Shown: piece by piece, positions 63,751 through 64,000 of the stretch
How the letters are laid out: each line of letters begins with the position of its first letter
How positions within the stretch are numbered: position 1 is the first letter of the stretch
From: Hemerocallis citrina
Lineage: Eukaryota; Streptophyta; Magnoliopsida; Asparagales; Asphodelaceae
Length of the DNA stretch: 64,000 nt
NCBI GenBank assembly: GCA_017893485.1
Contig: CM030364.1
Location: 46,277,254 to 46,341,253 of the forward strand
Reading direction: 5' to 3'
Position numbers and translations under genes: made by a program
Notes under the pieces: model-generated
Told to the model about the DNA's origin: nothing
Seen by the model: only the letters and a program-made list of their open reading frames with translations
Databases searched by the model: none

Positions 63751-64000
63751 TAAGTATATGTTCTGTTTAGAAATTGCATTAATGTACTCTTGTTTATACT
63801 TTCTGAATTTGGTTTCTTTTAATAAAACTTGTTTACCCAATAATCCAATCATTTAGAATATTGGAATAAACCTCACTTTTGGACTGAGATGAAATAAAAA
63901 AAATAGTAATCAACAAGTTCAAACTTACTTTTAGAATATGTCTAATAGATTTTCCTTTCTTTTTTAAAAAAATTGCATTTTTCTCCAAAACTCAAGAATG

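Larger units (their letters stand above)
61872..64000 (-). mobile_element. LTR of the Del-like family, minus strand, runs off the window
   Basis: It starts TATAACACCCTGAATTCC, the inverse of the LTR end GGAATTCGGGGTGTTACA, with the terminal TG changed to TA. It carries the inverse of the CGGCATAGAGAGGATG block, the GTACTCC repeats (62500-62720) and, at 63515-63745, two tRNA-like units. It cuts the minus-strand Gypsy element upstream of its RT. Its far end, and whether it is a solo LTR, are outside the window. Confidence 0.75.

Overview
This window is nuclear DNA of a flowering plant, probably a eudicot. It has one spliced host gene with plant-type introns, a dense nest of LTR retrotransposons primed by initiator-Met tRNA (TGGTATCAGAGC sites), plant Helitrons, CACTA, hAT and PIF/Harbinger elements, and plant-specific captured genes. 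No rRNA, canonical tRNA gene, CRISPR array or bacterial operon is visible. The species cannot be named from the sequence alone.

Host gene (560-22811, minus strand). Six exons with GT/AG borders and matching phases encode a 387-residue SPL2-type (SP1-like 2) membrane RING E3 ubiquitin ligase: two membrane segments, a central GIDE-type domain and a C-terminal C3HC4 RING. Exons 2-6 lie in 560-2766 and exon 1 at 22449-22811, so intron 1 is about 19.7 kb. It holds a Helitron (2939-4001), a coding-poor LTR element with two related LTRs (4644-7089 and 10202-12162), hAT-like MITEs, two nested PIF/Harbinger-like MITEs (15556-16736) and a nearly complete chromovirus (16804-22337, target duplication CCCTA) that ends about 110 bp from the exon 1 splice donor.

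22.8-32 kb is the upstream region of that gene and a Helitron cluster. Inside one Helitron (about 24734-30715) sits a PIF/Harbinger-like MITE (24982-30378, TSD TTA). Inside that MITE sits a 4.66-kb CACTA element (25020-29679, TSD ATG) carrying exons of a captured RWA (reduced wall acetylation) gene plus pieces of an unrecognised gene.

32.2-64 kb is a shattered plant mobile domain (PMD) gene. Its coding sequence is cut at 33979 by a solo LTR on the minus strand (33980-52348, TSD GTTAT). That LTR is cut by a Del/Tekay-like chromovirus (34782-49236, TSD ATCCA), which is itself cut by another solo LTR (38100-41600, TSD CAATT/CAACT). The PMD gene resumes at 52354 and is cut again at 53117 by a minus-strand Del/Tekay-like element. 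The 3' LTR of that element (53117-57942) carries a TRIM element (53904-55101, TSD GTAGC), its reverse transcriptase is split by a hAT-like element (60394-61314, TSD ACAGCAGG), and its 5' part is covered by another minus-strand LTR that runs off the window (61872-64000).

The most unusual signals are repeated near-perfect palindromes inside the PIF/Harbinger-like MITE family, paired tRNA-like (A box/B box) units inside two related LTRs, the RWA-carrying Pack-CACTA, and the fully bounded nests that give relative insertion orders. All retroelement coding regions seen are broken by stops or frameshifts; the least damaged is the 16804-22337 element.
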